Source of the DNA: Chromatiales bacterium
Lineage (GTDB): Bacteria; Pseudomonadota; Gammaproteobacteria; Xanthomonadales; SZUA-36
Reading direction: 5' to 3'
NCBI GenBank assembly: GCA_024640025.1
Contig: JAHEFT010000006.1
Span: 1-49,073 of the forward strand
Length of the DNA: 49,073 nucleotides
The notes under the pieces were generated by a model. It was not told where the DNA came from. It worked only from the letters and a program-made list of their open reading frames with translations, and did not search any database. A program made the translations under genes and the position numbers. Every line of letters begins with the position of its first letter. The first letter of the stretch is position 1. Positions 16,596 to 26,033 of this stretch are shown here, in pieces.

Positions 16596-17972
16596 ATGAA
16601 ACTCGAATTTTTTGGCGCAGCAGCTGAAGTAACCGGGTCATGTCATGTTCTGCACATCGGCGGATACAAAGTGCTGCTGGATTGCGGCCTGATCCAGGGC
16701 AGCCGGAAAGATGAAGCACGCAACCGCGATCCGTTCCCCTTCGAGGCATCCAAAATTGATGCCGTGGTATTGAGCCATGCCCACCTTGACCATTGCGGGC
16801 GCCTTCCGCTGCTCGTGAAAAGAGGTTTCAAAGGGCCGATTTATGCGCAGGAAGCCAGCTGTGAGCTGGTGGCGATCCTTCTGGCCGACGCAGCGCACCT
16901 GGCCGAGCGCGACGCGGAGTACCAAACGCGAAAGACGGGTAAGAAGGTCAAGCCTTTATACACCTTTGCCGAGGGTGAGCATGTCATCCGGCAGCTGCAA
17001 CCCCGGAAATACCGCGAGGTTTTCGAGGTGGTAAACGGGGTCAAAGTCCGTTTCAGGGATGCCGGGCACATCCTGGGCTCCTGTTCCGTTGAAGCCTGGC
17101 TGAAGGATAATGACCGGGAAAGCAAAATCGTTTTTTCAGGCGACCTTGGCCAGTACGACACGCCGATCCTGAAAGACCCTGAACCGATAGATCATGCAGA
17201 CGTGGTCCTGATGGAAAGCACTTATGGCGGCCGCCGTCACCGCGAACGTGAAGAAACGATGGCCGAACTGGGCGAGATCCTGACTTCCGAACGCAGCCGC
17301 CGCGGGAACATCCTGATCCCGGCATTTTCGATCGGTCGCAGCCAGGAGATCATGTACCAGCTGGGCAAGCATTATGACGAGTGGAACCTTGAACGCTTTC
17401 AGATTTTTCTCGACAGCCCGATGGCGATCGAGGCCTCAAAGGTCTACTGGGAAAATACGGGTCTCTACGATGAAGAAGCCACCCGTTTGCGCCAGGAGAA
17501 CGGCGGCATGCCGTTGCTCCCCAACCTGAAGCTTAGCAGGCGCCCCGAGGAGTCCATGGAAATCAACCGAATTCGGTCGGGGGCGATCGTCATCGCAGGC
17601 AGCGGCATGTGCAACGGCGGCCGCATCATCCATCACCTGAAATACAACCTGGAGCGGGAGGAAACCCAGGTGTTGATCACAGGCTACCAGGCCATCGGTT
17701 CATTGGGCCGCCGCCTGGTCAACGGCGAAAAAACGGTAAGGATTCACGGCCGGACGATACCGGTGCGGGCTACCATCCACACGGTGGGCGGGCTTTCAGC
17801 CCACGGCGACCAGGACGACCTGGCGCGTTGGTACGAGTGCATGGAAAACAGGCCGCCGGTTTACCTGGTGCACGGAGAAGTGGAAGCCCAGGAAGATTTC
17901 AAAACCTACCTTTCAGCGCGCAATGGTGCCAAAGTTCACCTGCCCAAACCGGGCGATTTCCTGAAACTGTAG
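16596..17972 (+). CDS. MBL-fold / beta-CASP ribonuclease-like protein
   Basis: A 458-aa metallo-beta-lactamase protein with a beta-CASP domain, the architecture of CPSF73-type RNA nucleases. Zinc motif HAHLDH is at residues 61-66, followed by RDAGHILGS and IVFSGDLGQYDTPIL. The beta-CASP part includes DSPMAIEASKVYW, VIAGSGMCNGGRIIHHL and SAHGDQDDLARW. Bacterial members of this group are predicted RNA-processing enzymes, but their substrates are seldom known. The ATG at 16596 gives the standard N-terminus MKLEFFGAAAEVTGSCH; no ribosome-binding site is visible. The stop codon TAG lies inside a REP-like repeat. Confidence 0.88.
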   Translation: MKLEFFGAAAEVTGSCHVLHIGGYKVLLDCGLIQGSRKDEARNRDPFPFEASKIDAVVLSHAHLDHCGRLPLLVKRGFKGPIYAQEASCELVAILLADAAHLAERDAEYQTRKTGKKVKPLYTFAEGEHVIRQLQPRKYREVFEVVNGVKVRFRDAGHILGSCSVEAWLKDNDRESKIVFSGDLGQYDTPILKDPEPIDHADVVLMESTYGGRRHREREETMAELGEILTSERSRRGNILIPAFSIGRSQEIMYQLGKHYDEWNLERFQIFLDSPMAIEASKVYWENTGLYDEEATRLRQENGGMPLLPNLKLSRRPEESMEINRIRSGAIVIAGSGMCNGGRIIHHLKYNLEREETQVLITGYQAIGSLGRRLVNGEKTVRIHGRTIPVRATIHTVGGLSAHGDQDDLARWYECMENRPPVYLVHGEVEAQEDFKTYLSARNGAKVHLPKPGDFLKL

Positions 17973-17990
17973 GAGCGGATTCATCCGCGA
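17969..17990 (+). repeat. REP-like element (GTAG type)
   Basis: GTAGGAGCGG-ATTC-ATCCGCGA style sequence: a GTAGGAG head followed by a short palindrome (GCGGATTCATCCGC). This is the form of GTAG-type REP elements known from Pseudomonas and Stenotrophomonas. The TAG stop codon of the preceding gene is the TAG of GTAG. It may protect or terminate the 3' end of that mRNA. Confidence 0.65.
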
Positions 17991-18049
17991 TATCCTGCGC
18001 CAGACCGTTTAACAGCGTAAAATAAAAGCTCTGCAAGCAGGAGCTTCTC

Positions 18050-19792
18050 ATGTCGGATAAAACCACTACCAGTTTCATGCGTTCGCTGTGCATGGGACAA
18101 ATCGAACAGGATGTCCTGTTTCCCTTTCCCACCCTGTCAGCAGACCAGAAAGAAACACTGCATGAAATCGCTGGGGCGTTGGAAAGCCTGCTGGGGCCGC
18201 GCAGCGAGGATTTCCACCAGTGGGACGTTGTTGGGGAGATGCCCGCCGGGTTCATTGACGAGTTGAAGGAATTCGGGATGTTCGGCCTGATTATCCCGGA
18301 AGAGTACGGCGGCATGGGGCTCGGCAATATGGCTTACTCTCGCACGCTGCAGGAAGTAGGCCGTTACGATGCATCGGTTGCAGTCACGATTGGCGCTCAC
18401 AGCTCCATCGGCATGCGCGGGCTCGTACTGTTCGGCACGGAAGATCAGAAGCAGCGCTACATGCCGAGACTTGCCACGGGCGAGATGATTGCGGCGTTCT
18501 GCCTGACCGAGCCGGGAGCGGGTTCCGATGCGGCAGCCATCAAGACGACCGCAGTAAAAGAGGGCGGCGGCTGGGTGTTGAATGGCAATAAATTGTGGAT
18601 CACCAATGGTGGCTTTGCCGACTTCTTTACGGTCTTTGCCCGCACGGATTCTGAAGACAGTCACGGCATGATGTCCGCGTTTATTGTCACGAAAGACATG
18701 CCGGGTGTCAGCATCGGGCCGCATGAAGACAAGATGGGCTTGCGCGCCAGTTCTACCACCACCGTCCTGTTCGACGATGTACATGTACCTGCTGAAAATT
18801 TGTTGGGTGAGGTGGGTAAGGGTTTCAAGGTCGCAATGCAAATCCTGAACAGCGGGCGTACCGGCCTGGGCGGCGGTTCAGTGGGCGGGATGAAGCGCCT
18901 GATTGAACTGGCCACCCAGCAAGCCAATGAACGTAAGACTTTCGGGCAGCCCATCTCCAGTTACGGCCTGATCAAGGAAAAGGTCGGGCAGATGGTGGTT
19001 GACTGTTATACGTCCGAGGCCGTTGTAACGATGGTCGGAGGGTTGATTGACGGTGGCAGTGAGGAATATGCGGTCGAGGCCGCAATTTCGAAAGTCTACG
19101 CCACGGAATGCCTGTCGCGCAGCGCTGATGAGGCGTTACAGATTGCCGGCGGTAACGGCTTCATGCGCGAGTATCCTTACGAGCGAATTGTTCGCGATTC
19201 AAGGATCAATCGAATTTTTGAAGGAACCAACGAAATTCTGCGCCTGTTCATCGCGCTGACCGCGATGAATGATGTCGCCAGTCAGCTAAAAGAGTTATCC
19301 AGATCGATGAAGGGTGTGCTGAATGACCCCATCAAAGGATTTGGCGTGTTGTCGGACTACGCCCGTAAGCAAGCCAGCCTGAGAACCGGGCGGGGCGACG
19401 CAGGTAAGCTGGCAGGCCTGCATGAATCCCTGCAGCCGCAGGTGGATATTTTTGAGAAAAAGACACGCAACCTGGCGCAGGCAGCCGACCGGATACTGCG
19501 CAAGCACGGCAAGAATATTATTGGCAAACAATTTGCTACCAAGCGCCTGGCGGACATCATGATCGACCTGTTCGTCATGGCCTGCACACTTAGCCGTGTG
19601 CAAGCTTCAATTGACACCCACGGCGTTGAGAAGGCAGCGAAAGAAATCGAGATTCTAAAGGTTTTTACGCGCGAGGCACGAATACGCATCAAGCGCAATT
19701 TCCGCCGCATTGATAACAACGAAGACGAATTACTGAAAGCCCTGGCAGTGGACGCGTTCGAGGCCGAGCGCTATCGCTGGGATACGATTTAG
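18050..19792 (+). CDS. Acyl-CoA dehydrogenase
   Basis: A 580-aa FAD enzyme that introduces the first double bond in fatty acyl-CoA beta-oxidation. The N- and middle domains show IPEEYGGMGLGNMAYSRTLQ, FCLTEPGAGSDAAAIKTTA and NGNKLWITNGGFADFFTVFA. The catalytic-base region is RIVRDSRINRIFEGTNEILRLFI; the Glu of EGTNE is at the position of the usual base. An extra C-terminal region of about 170 residues makes it resemble VLCAD/ACAD9-type enzymes, so long-chain substrates are likely. AGGAG precedes the ATG by 6 nt. Its stop is 1 nt from the convergent hisIE stop. Confidence 0.92.
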   Translation: MSDKTTTSFMRSLCMGQIEQDVLFPFPTLSADQKETLHEIAGALESLLGPRSEDFHQWDVVGEMPAGFIDELKEFGMFGLIIPEEYGGMGLGNMAYSRTLQEVGRYDASVAVTIGAHSSIGMRGLVLFGTEDQKQRYMPRLATGEMIAAFCLTEPGAGSDAAAIKTTAVKEGGGWVLNGNKLWITNGGFADFFTVFARTDSEDSHGMMSAFIVTKDMPGVSIGPHEDKMGLRASSTTTVLFDDVHVPAENLLGEVGKGFKVAMQILNSGRTGLGGGSVGGMKRLIELATQQANERKTFGQPISSYGLIKEKVGQMVVDCYTSEAVVTMVGGLIDGGSEEYAVEAAISKVYATECLSRSADEALQIAGGNGFMREYPYERIVRDSRINRIFEGTNEILRLFIALTAMNDVASQLKELSRSMKGVLNDPIKGFGVLSDYARKQASLRTGRGDAGKLAGLHESLQPQVDIFEKKTRNLAQAADRILRKHGKNIIGKQFATKRLADIMIDLFVMACTLSRVQASIDTHGVEKAAKEIEILKVFTREARIRIKRNFRRIDNNEDELLKALAVDAFEAERYRWDTI

Positions 19793-19793
19793 C

Positions 19794-20429
19794 TTATTGA
19801 CCGCCGTGCCGTGCCTGCAGCACTGCGGTCACGTCAGCCAGGGTCAGGCCGCTGGCCCTGAGCAGAACCAGTAAATGGTAAATCAGGTCAGCGGATTCAT
19901 TCACGAGTTCGTCGATGTCGCCGGAGGTTGCGGCGAGTGCGGTTTCCACTCCTTCCTCGCCAACCTTCTGTGAAATTCGCTTGATGCCGGCTTCGAAAAG
20001 ACGGGTGGTGTAACTGTCCTCCGGACGCTCGATTTCACGTCGTGCGATCAGATGCTCCAACCTGGCCAGGAAAGCAAGGTCCGGAGTCACCTCATGCTCT
20101 TTCCCATCGAAACAGGTATCCGTGTTCCGATGGCAGGTGGGGCCGGTCGGCACCGCCATCACCAACAGGCAGTCGTTATCGCAGTCGGCGTGCACTTCGA
20201 CCAATTTCAGCGTGTTGCCGGAGGTTTCGCCCTTGGTCCAACGCTTTGCGCGGCTGCGGCTCCAAAAGGTGACGGAGCGGCTTTCCAGGCTATGCGCCAG
20301 GGCTTCACGGTTCATATAGGCCTGCATCAGCACCCGTCCGTCGAAGGCGTCCTGTACGATGACCGGCAGCAGGCCGTCCATTTTCTGCCACTCGAGTTTA
20401 TCTATGTCCTGTGGATCCCGGATCAACAT
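19794..20429 (-). CDS. hisIE: Bifunctional phosphoribosyl-AMP cyclohydrolase / phosphoribosyl-ATP pyrophosphatase
   Basis: It catalyses steps 2 and 3 of histidine synthesis. The N-terminal HisI half (about residues 1-110) has QAYMNREAL, the [16 protein letters not shown] signature and the zinc cysteines in ADCDNDCLL and GPTCH. The C-terminal HisE half (about 115-211) has the acidic MazG-like helix motif EEGVETALA and later [14 protein letters not shown]. At 211 aa it matches the enterobacterial fusion. It is the last gene of the operon, overlaps hisF by 7 nt and has no clear terminator before the convergent acyl-CoA dehydrogenase gene. Confidence 0.97.
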   Translation of the reverse strand: MLIRDPQDIDKLEWQKMDGLLPVIVQDAFDGRVLMQAYMNREALAHSLESRSVTFWSRSRAKRWTKGETSGNTLKLVEVHADCDNDCLLVMAVPTGPTCHRNTDTCFDGKEHEVTPDLAFLARLEHLIARREIERPEDSYTTRLFEAGIKRISQKVGEEGVETALAATSGDIDELVNESADLIYHLLVLLRASGLTLADVTAVLQARHGGQ

Positions 20430-21214
20430 GGTCTTACCTCGATGCCGGCGTCCGCCAGCGATTTCTTGAGCCCGGGGATGGGAATCTGGCCGGAATGGAA
20501 TACCGTGGCGGCCAGCGCGGCGTCCACATCCGCCTGTTCGAATACGGCGACGAAATGACCGATGGCCCCGGCTCCGCCTGAAGCCACGAGCGGAATCGGA
20601 AGTACTTGCCTGGCCGCCGCCAGTTGATCAATATCATAGCCTGCCCGGGTACCGTCCGAGGACATGCAATTGAGGACCACTTCGCCTGCGCCGCGGTCGA
20701 CGACCTCTTGCAGCCAGTCCAGGGTTTGCCTGCCAGGCGAGCGCATGGCGTCCGGCGTGCCAGTGTGAGACCGGACGGTATATCCGACTTCATCGGCTAT
20801 TGAATCAACACCGATGACGACGCACTGGCTGCCGAAGGTCTTGACCAGGGCATTGATCAGGCCAGGATTTTCGAGCGCAGGGGTGTTGATCGAGATCTTG
20901 TCGGCGCCCTGGGACAAAACGCGGCCGGCGCTTTCAACGCTACGGATACCGCCGGCGACGCAAAAGGGAATGTCGATGGTTTCCGACACGCGACGCACCC
21001 AGTCCGTATCCACACTGCGGCCTTCCGGGCTGGCGGTGATGTCGTAGAAAACGAGTTCGTCGGCGCCCTCGTCACGGTAGCGGGCCGCCAGTTCGATGAT
21101 GTCGCCCATGACCCTGTGGTCACGAAACTGTATGCCCTTTACCACCTGGCCGTCGCGTACATCGAGACAGGGAATAATCCGGCGGGCGGCGCTTTTCAGC
21201 AGTTGGCTGGTCAC
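20423..21214 (-). CDS. hisF: Imidazole glycerol phosphate synthase, cyclase subunit
   Basis: With HisH it turns PRFAR and ammonia into imidazole glycerol phosphate and AICAR, in a (beta/alpha)8 barrel. The 263-aa protein has [15 protein letters not shown] with the catalytic Asp, [12 protein letters not shown], and [14 protein letters not shown] containing the second catalytic Asp (SDGT). [10 protein letters not shown] forms a phosphate loop. The GTG start overlaps the hisA stop by 4 nt (GTGA). In-frame sequence further upstream overlaps hisA in another frame and is not part of the protein. The C-terminus EVRPC slightly exceeds the usual length. Confidence 0.95.
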   Translation of the reverse strand: MTSQLLKSAARRIIPCLDVRDGQVVKGIQFRDHRVMGDIIELAARYRDEGADELVFYDITASPEGRSVDTDWVRRVSETIDIPFCVAGGIRSVESAGRVLSQGADKISINTPALENPGLINALVKTFGSQCVVIGVDSIADEVGYTVRSHTGTPDAMRSPGRQTLDWLQEVVDRGAGEVVLNCMSSDGTRAGYDIDQLAAARQVLPIPLVASGGAGAIGHFVAVFEQADVDAALAATVFHSGQIPIPGLKKSLADAGIEVRPC

Positions 21215-21951
21215 GACAGGGCCTCGATGGCTTCTGCGACAGTGAAGCAGCCTTCCAACAGCGCCTTGCCGGTGATGGCGGAATCTACCCCGGTTTCTGA
21301 CAGCCTCTGCAGATCGAGTAAACCACTCACTCCGCCTGATGCTTGCACGGCCAGTTCCGGATAGCGCCGGGTGATCTGTCGATAGAGTTCGAGATTCGGA
21401 CCGCCCATGGCTCCGTCCCGGCCGATGTCCGTGCACAGAACATGCTTCAGGCCCTTGTCGGAGTAAAAGTCCAGCAGTTGCCAAAGCGAATCGCCGGATC
21501 CTCGAGTCCAGCCATGCGTCCTCAGCAGGGGAGTGCCATCATCTTCGATTCGCACATCCAGTGCAGCAACCAGTCGTTCTTCGCCGAACTCCGTCAGCCA
21601 TTCGGCAAACGTTTCCGGTTCGGTAACCGAGAGACTTCCAACCACCACCCGGCTCGCTCCGTGTTCCAGGCGTTTCCTGATATCGGCGGCGCCGCGGACG
21701 CCCCCGCCTGTCTGTACCGACTGTTTCGCCTTGCCCAGAAGGCGGAGCAGCGGTTTGATATCCGCTGCTTTACCGTCCCGGGAAGCGGCCAGGTCGACCA
21801 CGTGCAGCCATTCCGCGCCTTCCCGTGCGTAGACGGCGGCCAGCCTGACGGCGTCCAGGTCGTACACTTTGCACTTGTTGAAGTCGCCATGGAGCAGGCG
21901 AACACAGCTGCCGTCAAGCAGGTCGATGGCCGGAATAATCTGTAAGCTCAT
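21211..21951 (-). CDS. hisA: ProFAR isomerase
   Basis: It isomerises ProFAR to PRFAR (step 4 of the histidine pathway) by an Amadori rearrangement. The 246-aa half-barrel repeat protein starts [19 protein letters not shown], with the catalytic Asp in [18 protein letters not shown] provides the first phosphate loop, [14 protein letters not shown] the second catalytic Asp, and [11 protein letters not shown] the second phosphate loop. Its ATG overlaps the hisH stop (ATGA), which fixes the start. Confidence 0.96.
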   Translation of the reverse strand: MSLQIIPAIDLLDGSCVRLLHGDFNKCKVYDLDAVRLAAVYAREGAEWLHVVDLAASRDGKAADIKPLLRLLGKAKQSVQTGGGVRGAADIRKRLEHGASRVVVGSLSVTEPETFAEWLTEFGEERLVAALDVRIEDDGTPLLRTHGWTRGSGDSLWQLLDFYSDKGLKHVLCTDIGRDGAMGGPNLELYRQITRRYPELAVQASGGVSGLLDLQRLSETGVDSAITGKALLEGCFTVAEAIEALS

Positions 21952-22544
21952 TGCAGGGGTGTCTCCAGGAATCCACGCAGTAATCTGGCGCCGGCTTTCG
22001 CTGAGCGTTCCGGGTGAAACTGTGCGCCGTAGAAATTGCCTTTGCGAACAATGGCGCTGAAGTCCGTACCATGGGTGCTGGTGGAAAGCGTCCACTCGCT
22101 GACGGGGGCGGCAAACGAATGTACGAAATAGAACCACATTCCGTCGAGGGGTTCGGTCAGTGTATCCGGCGCCTGGTTGGTGATGGCATTCCATCCCATG
22201 TGAGGCACACGCAACCCGTCGATCTCTTCAAGCCGGGTCAGGCGTCCCGGTATCAGGCCCAGCAGGCGGGCGTCGTCTTCTTCAGATGATTCAAACAACA
22301 ACTGCATACCCAGGCAGATTCCCAGCACGGGTTGCTGCAGGCTTTGGATTACAGGGATCAATCCGTGCTCGTCAAGCACTTCCATGGCCCTGCCTGCAGC
22401 GCCAACACCTGGCAATATCACGCGGTCCGCCTGGCGGATCTCCGCGGGATCGTCGGTAAATTTCGGATCCACCCCGAGCCGTCTCAGAGCGTGTAGCACG
22501 GAGGCGATATTGGCTCCACCGCTGTCGACGACTGCAATCGACAT
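21948..22544 (-). CDS. hisH: Imidazole glycerol phosphate synthase, glutaminase subunit
   Basis: A class I glutamine amidotransferase that supplies ammonia to HisF. The 198-aa protein opens MSIAVVDSGGANIASVLHAL. It has the oxyanion strand PGVGAAG, the nucleophile Cys in LGICLGMQLLFESSEE, and the catalytic His and Glu in GAQFHPERSAKAG. PHMGWN is the usual family segment. It overlaps hisB by 1 nt and hisA by 4 nt, so synthesis of the two synthase subunits should be tightly coupled. Confidence 0.96.
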   Translation of the reverse strand: MSIAVVDSGGANIASVLHALRRLGVDPKFTDDPAEIRQADRVILPGVGAAGRAMEVLDEHGLIPVIQSLQQPVLGICLGMQLLFESSEEDDARLLGLIPGRLTRLEEIDGLRVPHMGWNAITNQAPDTLTEPLDGMWFYFVHSFAAPVSEWTLSTSTHGTDFSAIVRKGNFYGAQFHPERSAKAGARLLRGFLETPLQ

Positions 22545-23617
22545 TACAGCACGCCCTTCGTGCTGGGCAGGTCTCTGCCTTGTCGTTCCAGTGCAGGTTT
22601 GAGTGCGCGGCCGGCGCCCTTGAACAGCGCCTCGATCATGTGATGGGTGTTTTCACCGCGCACCTTCAGATGAATGGCGGCAGCCAGTGACTGGCTGAGT
22701 GACGCGAAAAAATGCCGCACCATCTCGGTGGAAAATTCACCCACCCGCTCACGGGGAAAGTCCGCTTCGAAAACGATCGCTGGACGTCCGGAAAGGTCGA
22801 TGGCCGTCTCCGCCAGCGATTCGTCCATTGGCAAAAGAAACCCGTAACGGCCAATTCCGCGCCGGTCGCCCAGGGCGGAATTCAGGGCCTGGCCAAGCGC
22901 CAGCGCACAATCTTCAACCGTGTGGTGTTCATCGATTTCCAGGTCACCGCGGCAACGGATTTCTAGTCTGAAGCCGCCGTGGCTGGCCAACTGGTCCAGC
23001 ATGTGGTCGAAAAATCCGATCCCGGTATCTGCGATGCAACTGCCAGGGGCATCCAGGTCGACGAACACGTGGATGTCGGTTTCACTGGTTTTTCGCTCCA
23101 CCAGCGATTGCCTGGGGCGGTTCACCAAACGGTGGGCTATGGACGCCCAGCTCTCGTAGCCTTTTCCCAGTCGCAGGCCGCCAATATCCATGTTTTCAGC
23201 CAACAACATATCGGTTTGCCGGTCGCCGATAACCCAGCTATCCGCCAGGTCCAGATCTCCGGATTTCAGGTAGCCAAGCACCAGTCCGATCTCCGGTTTT
23301 CGGGTGGGGGCGTTGTCATGCTCGAAATGTGGATCAATGAGCACATCGGAAAACGTAACGCCCTGGGATGCAAAAATATCCAGCATTTTTTGCTGCGGTA
23401 TTTCGTAGTCCGGGGTGGGGAAAGAATCCGTGCCCAGGCCGTCCTGGTTACTGACTATGACGAACTCATAGCCGGCCTGCCGCAACTCCAGCAGGGCCGG
23501 AATCACACCGGGCACCAGTTGAAGTTTTTCGAGTGAATCGATCTGCTCGTCGGGCGGCTCCACGATCAGGGTGCCGTCCCGGTCGATGAAAAGGATGCGC
23601 CGCTTCCGGTTGCTCAT
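22544..23617 (-). CDS. hisB: Bifunctional histidinol-phosphatase / imidazoleglycerol-phosphate dehydratase
   Basis: Two enzymes in one 357-aa chain. Residues 1-165 are a HAD phosphatase (FIDRDGTLIVEPP, nucleophile Asp at 12; WVIGDRQTDMLLA) acting on histidinol phosphate. Residues 170-357 are the dehydratase, with FFDHMLDQLASHGG, EIDEHHTVEDCALALG and THHMIEALFKGAGRALK as metal-binding segments. The phosphatase part lacks three of the four zinc ligands known from E. coli HisB: D95, A103 and T105 replace the cysteines while His97 is kept. The ATG at 23617 overlaps hisC by 4 nt, which decides it over a GTG-type start 15 nt upstream. Confidence 0.95.
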   Translation of the reverse strand: MSNRKRRILFIDRDGTLIVEPPDEQIDSLEKLQLVPGVIPALLELRQAGYEFVIVSNQDGLGTDSFPTPDYEIPQQKMLDIFASQGVTFSDVLIDPHFEHDNAPTRKPEIGLVLGYLKSGDLDLADSWVIGDRQTDMLLAENMDIGGLRLGKGYESWASIAHRLVNRPRQSLVERKTSETDIHVFVDLDAPGSCIADTGIGFFDHMLDQLASHGGFRLEIRCRGDLEIDEHHTVEDCALALGQALNSALGDRRGIGRYGFLLPMDESLAETAIDLSGRPAIVFEADFPRERVGEFSTEMVRHFFASLSQSLAAAIHLKVRGENTHHMIEALFKGAGRALKPALERQGRDLPSTKGVL

Positions 23618-24690
23618 CGATTGCTCTCCCATTCATCGAGTACGGCCGCGAAACTGGCCAGCTCATTTTCGGCGCCAACCGAGATGCGAAGACAGCCCTG
23701 CAACAACGGATCGGCCGGGAACCCACGGATGATCACGTTACGGCTCGCGGCAAATGACAGCAGTTCACTGGCTCGGTCGACGCGGATCAGCACAAAATTT
23801 GCATCTCCGGGGATGACTTCCCGGATAAAATCGCGGTTTTCAAGGATCTGCAGCAGGTAGCGCTTGTTGTCCCCGATCTCGCGCATCAGGTCACGCTGCC
23901 TGTCCATCATGTCGTCTCCCAGCATGCGCATGGCCAGTTTCATGACCGGACTGGGAACGGGGTAGGGCGCAATCACGCGGCGCAGCAGGGAAATCACGGA
24001 TTCCTGTGCCAGTACTGACCCGCAGCGCAGGCCGGCGGAGGCCCATGCTTTTGACAGGGTGCGTAACACCACGAGGTTTTCGTGTTCTGCAATCAGGGCT
24101 GTGGCGGATGGCTGGCTGCAGAATTCGGCATAGGCCTCATCCAGGACGACGATCGCGCGGTCCCGTGCAGCCTCGAGCAGTTGGTCTATAAACGGCCGGC
24201 TGACCAAATCCCCGGTCGGATTGTTGGGCGAGGTCAGGAACACTAGCTTGATTCGTGCATCCGACTGCAGGGCATTCAGGACGTCCTGTTCCAGCAGCTT
24301 GAAACCCTCGTCGGCCTGCCGGTTAATGGACACGATATGAGCGCCCTGGGTCTGGGCCGCGATCCGGTACATGCCGAAGGTGGGCGGGCAATGCAGGATG
24401 GCGTCCTGTCCGGCACGGCAGAAAACCCGGACCAGCAGATCAATGCCTTCATCACTGCCGCGGGTCAACAGAACGTAATTTTCAGGAACTGAATACAGCG
24501 CCGCCAGTCGTGTGACAAGTTCGGCTGGTTGCGGGTCGGGGTAGCGGTTCAGCGAATCCGACGGATCCAGTAACGGCCGGGGAGATTCATTCGCGTTCAA
24601 CTGAATGCCCGTGCCCGGCGCCTCTTTTCGGGCCGAGGAGTAAGGCTTCATCGCCACGATTTCAGGCCTGGCCAGCGACTCGATGTTCAT
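23614..24690 (-). CDS. hisC: Histidinol-phosphate aminotransferase
   Basis: A fold-type I PLP aminotransferase that transaminates imidazole acetol phosphate. The 358-aa protein shows LNANESPRPL and RYPDPQP at the N-terminus, LTRGSDEGIDLLVR, FLTSPNNPTGDLV, VVLDEAYAEF and the PLP lysine in LRTLSKAWASAGLRCG. RGFPADPLLQGCLRISVG near the end is the substrate phosphate region. Its start overlaps the hisD stop by 4 nt. Length and order fit the enterobacterial-type his operon. Confidence 0.96.
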   Translation of the reverse strand: MNIESLARPEIVAMKPYSSARKEAPGTGIQLNANESPRPLLDPSDSLNRYPDPQPAELVTRLAALYSVPENYVLLTRGSDEGIDLLVRVFCRAGQDAILHCPPTFGMYRIAAQTQGAHIVSINRQADEGFKLLEQDVLNALQSDARIKLVFLTSPNNPTGDLVSRPFIDQLLEAARDRAIVVLDEAYAEFCSQPSATALIAEHENLVVLRTLSKAWASAGLRCGSVLAQESVISLLRRVIAPYPVPSPVMKLAMRMLGDDMMDRQRDLMREIGDNKRYLLQILENRDFIREVIPGDANFVLIRVDRASELLSFAASRNVIIRGFPADPLLQGCLRISVGAENELASFAAVLDEWESNR

Positions 24691-26000
24691 CCCTCTCCAC
24701 CCCGGTCATCGAGCCTGGCGCGAACCGCCATGCGGTGGGCATCCAGGCCTTCAACGGCGGCGAGCTTTTCGGCGATCGGTCCGACTTCTTGCAACGCCTC
24801 CCGGGTTGCCTGCTGGAAGGTCATCCGGCGCATGAAATCACCCATTCCAAGCGCACCGTGGGAGCGTGCCCAACCGTAGGTGGGCAGAACATGGTTGGTT
24901 CCGGAACAGTAATCCCCCAGCGATTCGGGCGTCCAGGGGCCGATGAACACTGAGCCGGCATTCCGGACCCGATTGGCCAGCTTTTCGGCGTTCCTGGTGT
25001 TCAGAATCAGATGCTCCGGGGCGTAACGATTGGAAAGTGCGAGTGCGAAGTCCATATCCTCCACCCGGATGATACGGGACTCGGCCAGCGATTTCTCCAG
25101 TATGGCCGCCCTGGGCGAAAGTGGCGCCAATTCTTTCAGCTTTCTGATGACGGCCGCAGCCACTGCGTCGCTGTCAGTCAGCAGCACGACCTGGGAATCC
25201 GGTCCGTGCTCGGCCTGGGAAAGCAGGTCCCAGGCGATAAATTCGGGATTGGCGCTGGAATCCGCGATGACCAGCACTTCCGAGGGTCCGGCGGGCAGAT
25301 CGATGGCTGCACCCTTCGGATCCTGAGCCACCTGCTGCTTGGCTTCAGTAACCCAGGAATTTCCCGGCCCGAATATCTTGTTGCACTTGGGTATGCTTTC
25401 GGTACCGTATGCCATCGCCGCGATGGCCTGGGCCCCGCCGGCGCAGAAAACACGGGAGACGCCGCACAGGCTGGCAGCAACCAGGATTTCAGCGGCGATC
25501 TTTCCGTCCCGGCCCGGGGGTGAACACACGACGATTTCTTCACAGCCGGCCAGAACGGCCGGGATGGCAAGCATCAGTACCGTCGACACCAGTGGAGCAC
25601 TGCCCCCGGGTATGTAAAGGCCGACGGGCGAAAGCGCCGGGTAGCGAACTTCACAGGTCAATCCCGGCGCGGTTTCCACTGAGTTGTTTCGGGGCATGTC
25701 GCCGGCATGAAAAGCCCTTATGCGCTTTCCTGCGTCTTCAATGGCTTCTAACAGTTCCGGGTCCGCGCGTTCGACAGCCGCTGCCAGGTCATTCGGGCCA
25801 TACTCAAACCTCTCCGGAGTGGTTCCGTCCAATTCCCGCGTCAGATCGGCCAGGGCCGCATTTCCGCCATCGCGTACCCGGTTCAGTATGGCTGTGACCG
25901 AACCTCTCAGGCCTGGATTGTGGAACACCGGGCGCTCCAGCAGTCGTTCCTGTTCAGCCGGTTCCAGATCAGACCATCGGAGAATATTTATATCAAGCAT
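24687..26000 (-). CDS. hisD: Histidinol dehydrogenase
   Basis: A zinc, NAD-dependent enzyme that performs the final two oxidations from histidinol to histidine. The 437-aa protein carries the NAD region AGGAQAIAAMAYGTE, GPGNSWVTEAKQQV, LPAGPSEVLVIAD, and the catalytic Glu-His pair in LLSQAEHGPDSQVVLLT. NHVLPTYGWARSHGALG near the C-terminus holds further ligands. It lies 33 nt downstream of hisG, the only non-overlapping junction in the operon. The ATG at 26000 has a weak ribosome-binding site. Confidence 0.97.
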   Translation of the reverse strand: MLDINILRWSDLEPAEQERLLERPVFHNPGLRGSVTAILNRVRDGGNAALADLTRELDGTTPERFEYGPNDLAAAVERADPELLEAIEDAGKRIRAFHAGDMPRNNSVETAPGLTCEVRYPALSPVGLYIPGGSAPLVSTVLMLAIPAVLAGCEEIVVCSPPGRDGKIAAEILVAASLCGVSRVFCAGGAQAIAAMAYGTESIPKCNKIFGPGNSWVTEAKQQVAQDPKGAAIDLPAGPSEVLVIADSSANPEFIAWDLLSQAEHGPDSQVVLLTDSDAVAAAVIRKLKELAPLSPRAAILEKSLAESRIIRVEDMDFALALSNRYAPEHLILNTRNAEKLANRVRNAGSVFIGPWTPESLGDYCSGTNHVLPTYGWARSHGALGMGDFMRRMTFQQATREALQEVGPIAEKLAAVEGLDAHRMAVRARLDDRGGEG

Positions 26001-26033
26001 AAGGAAATGACCTGTTTGGTGTTCGCGCCCGGA

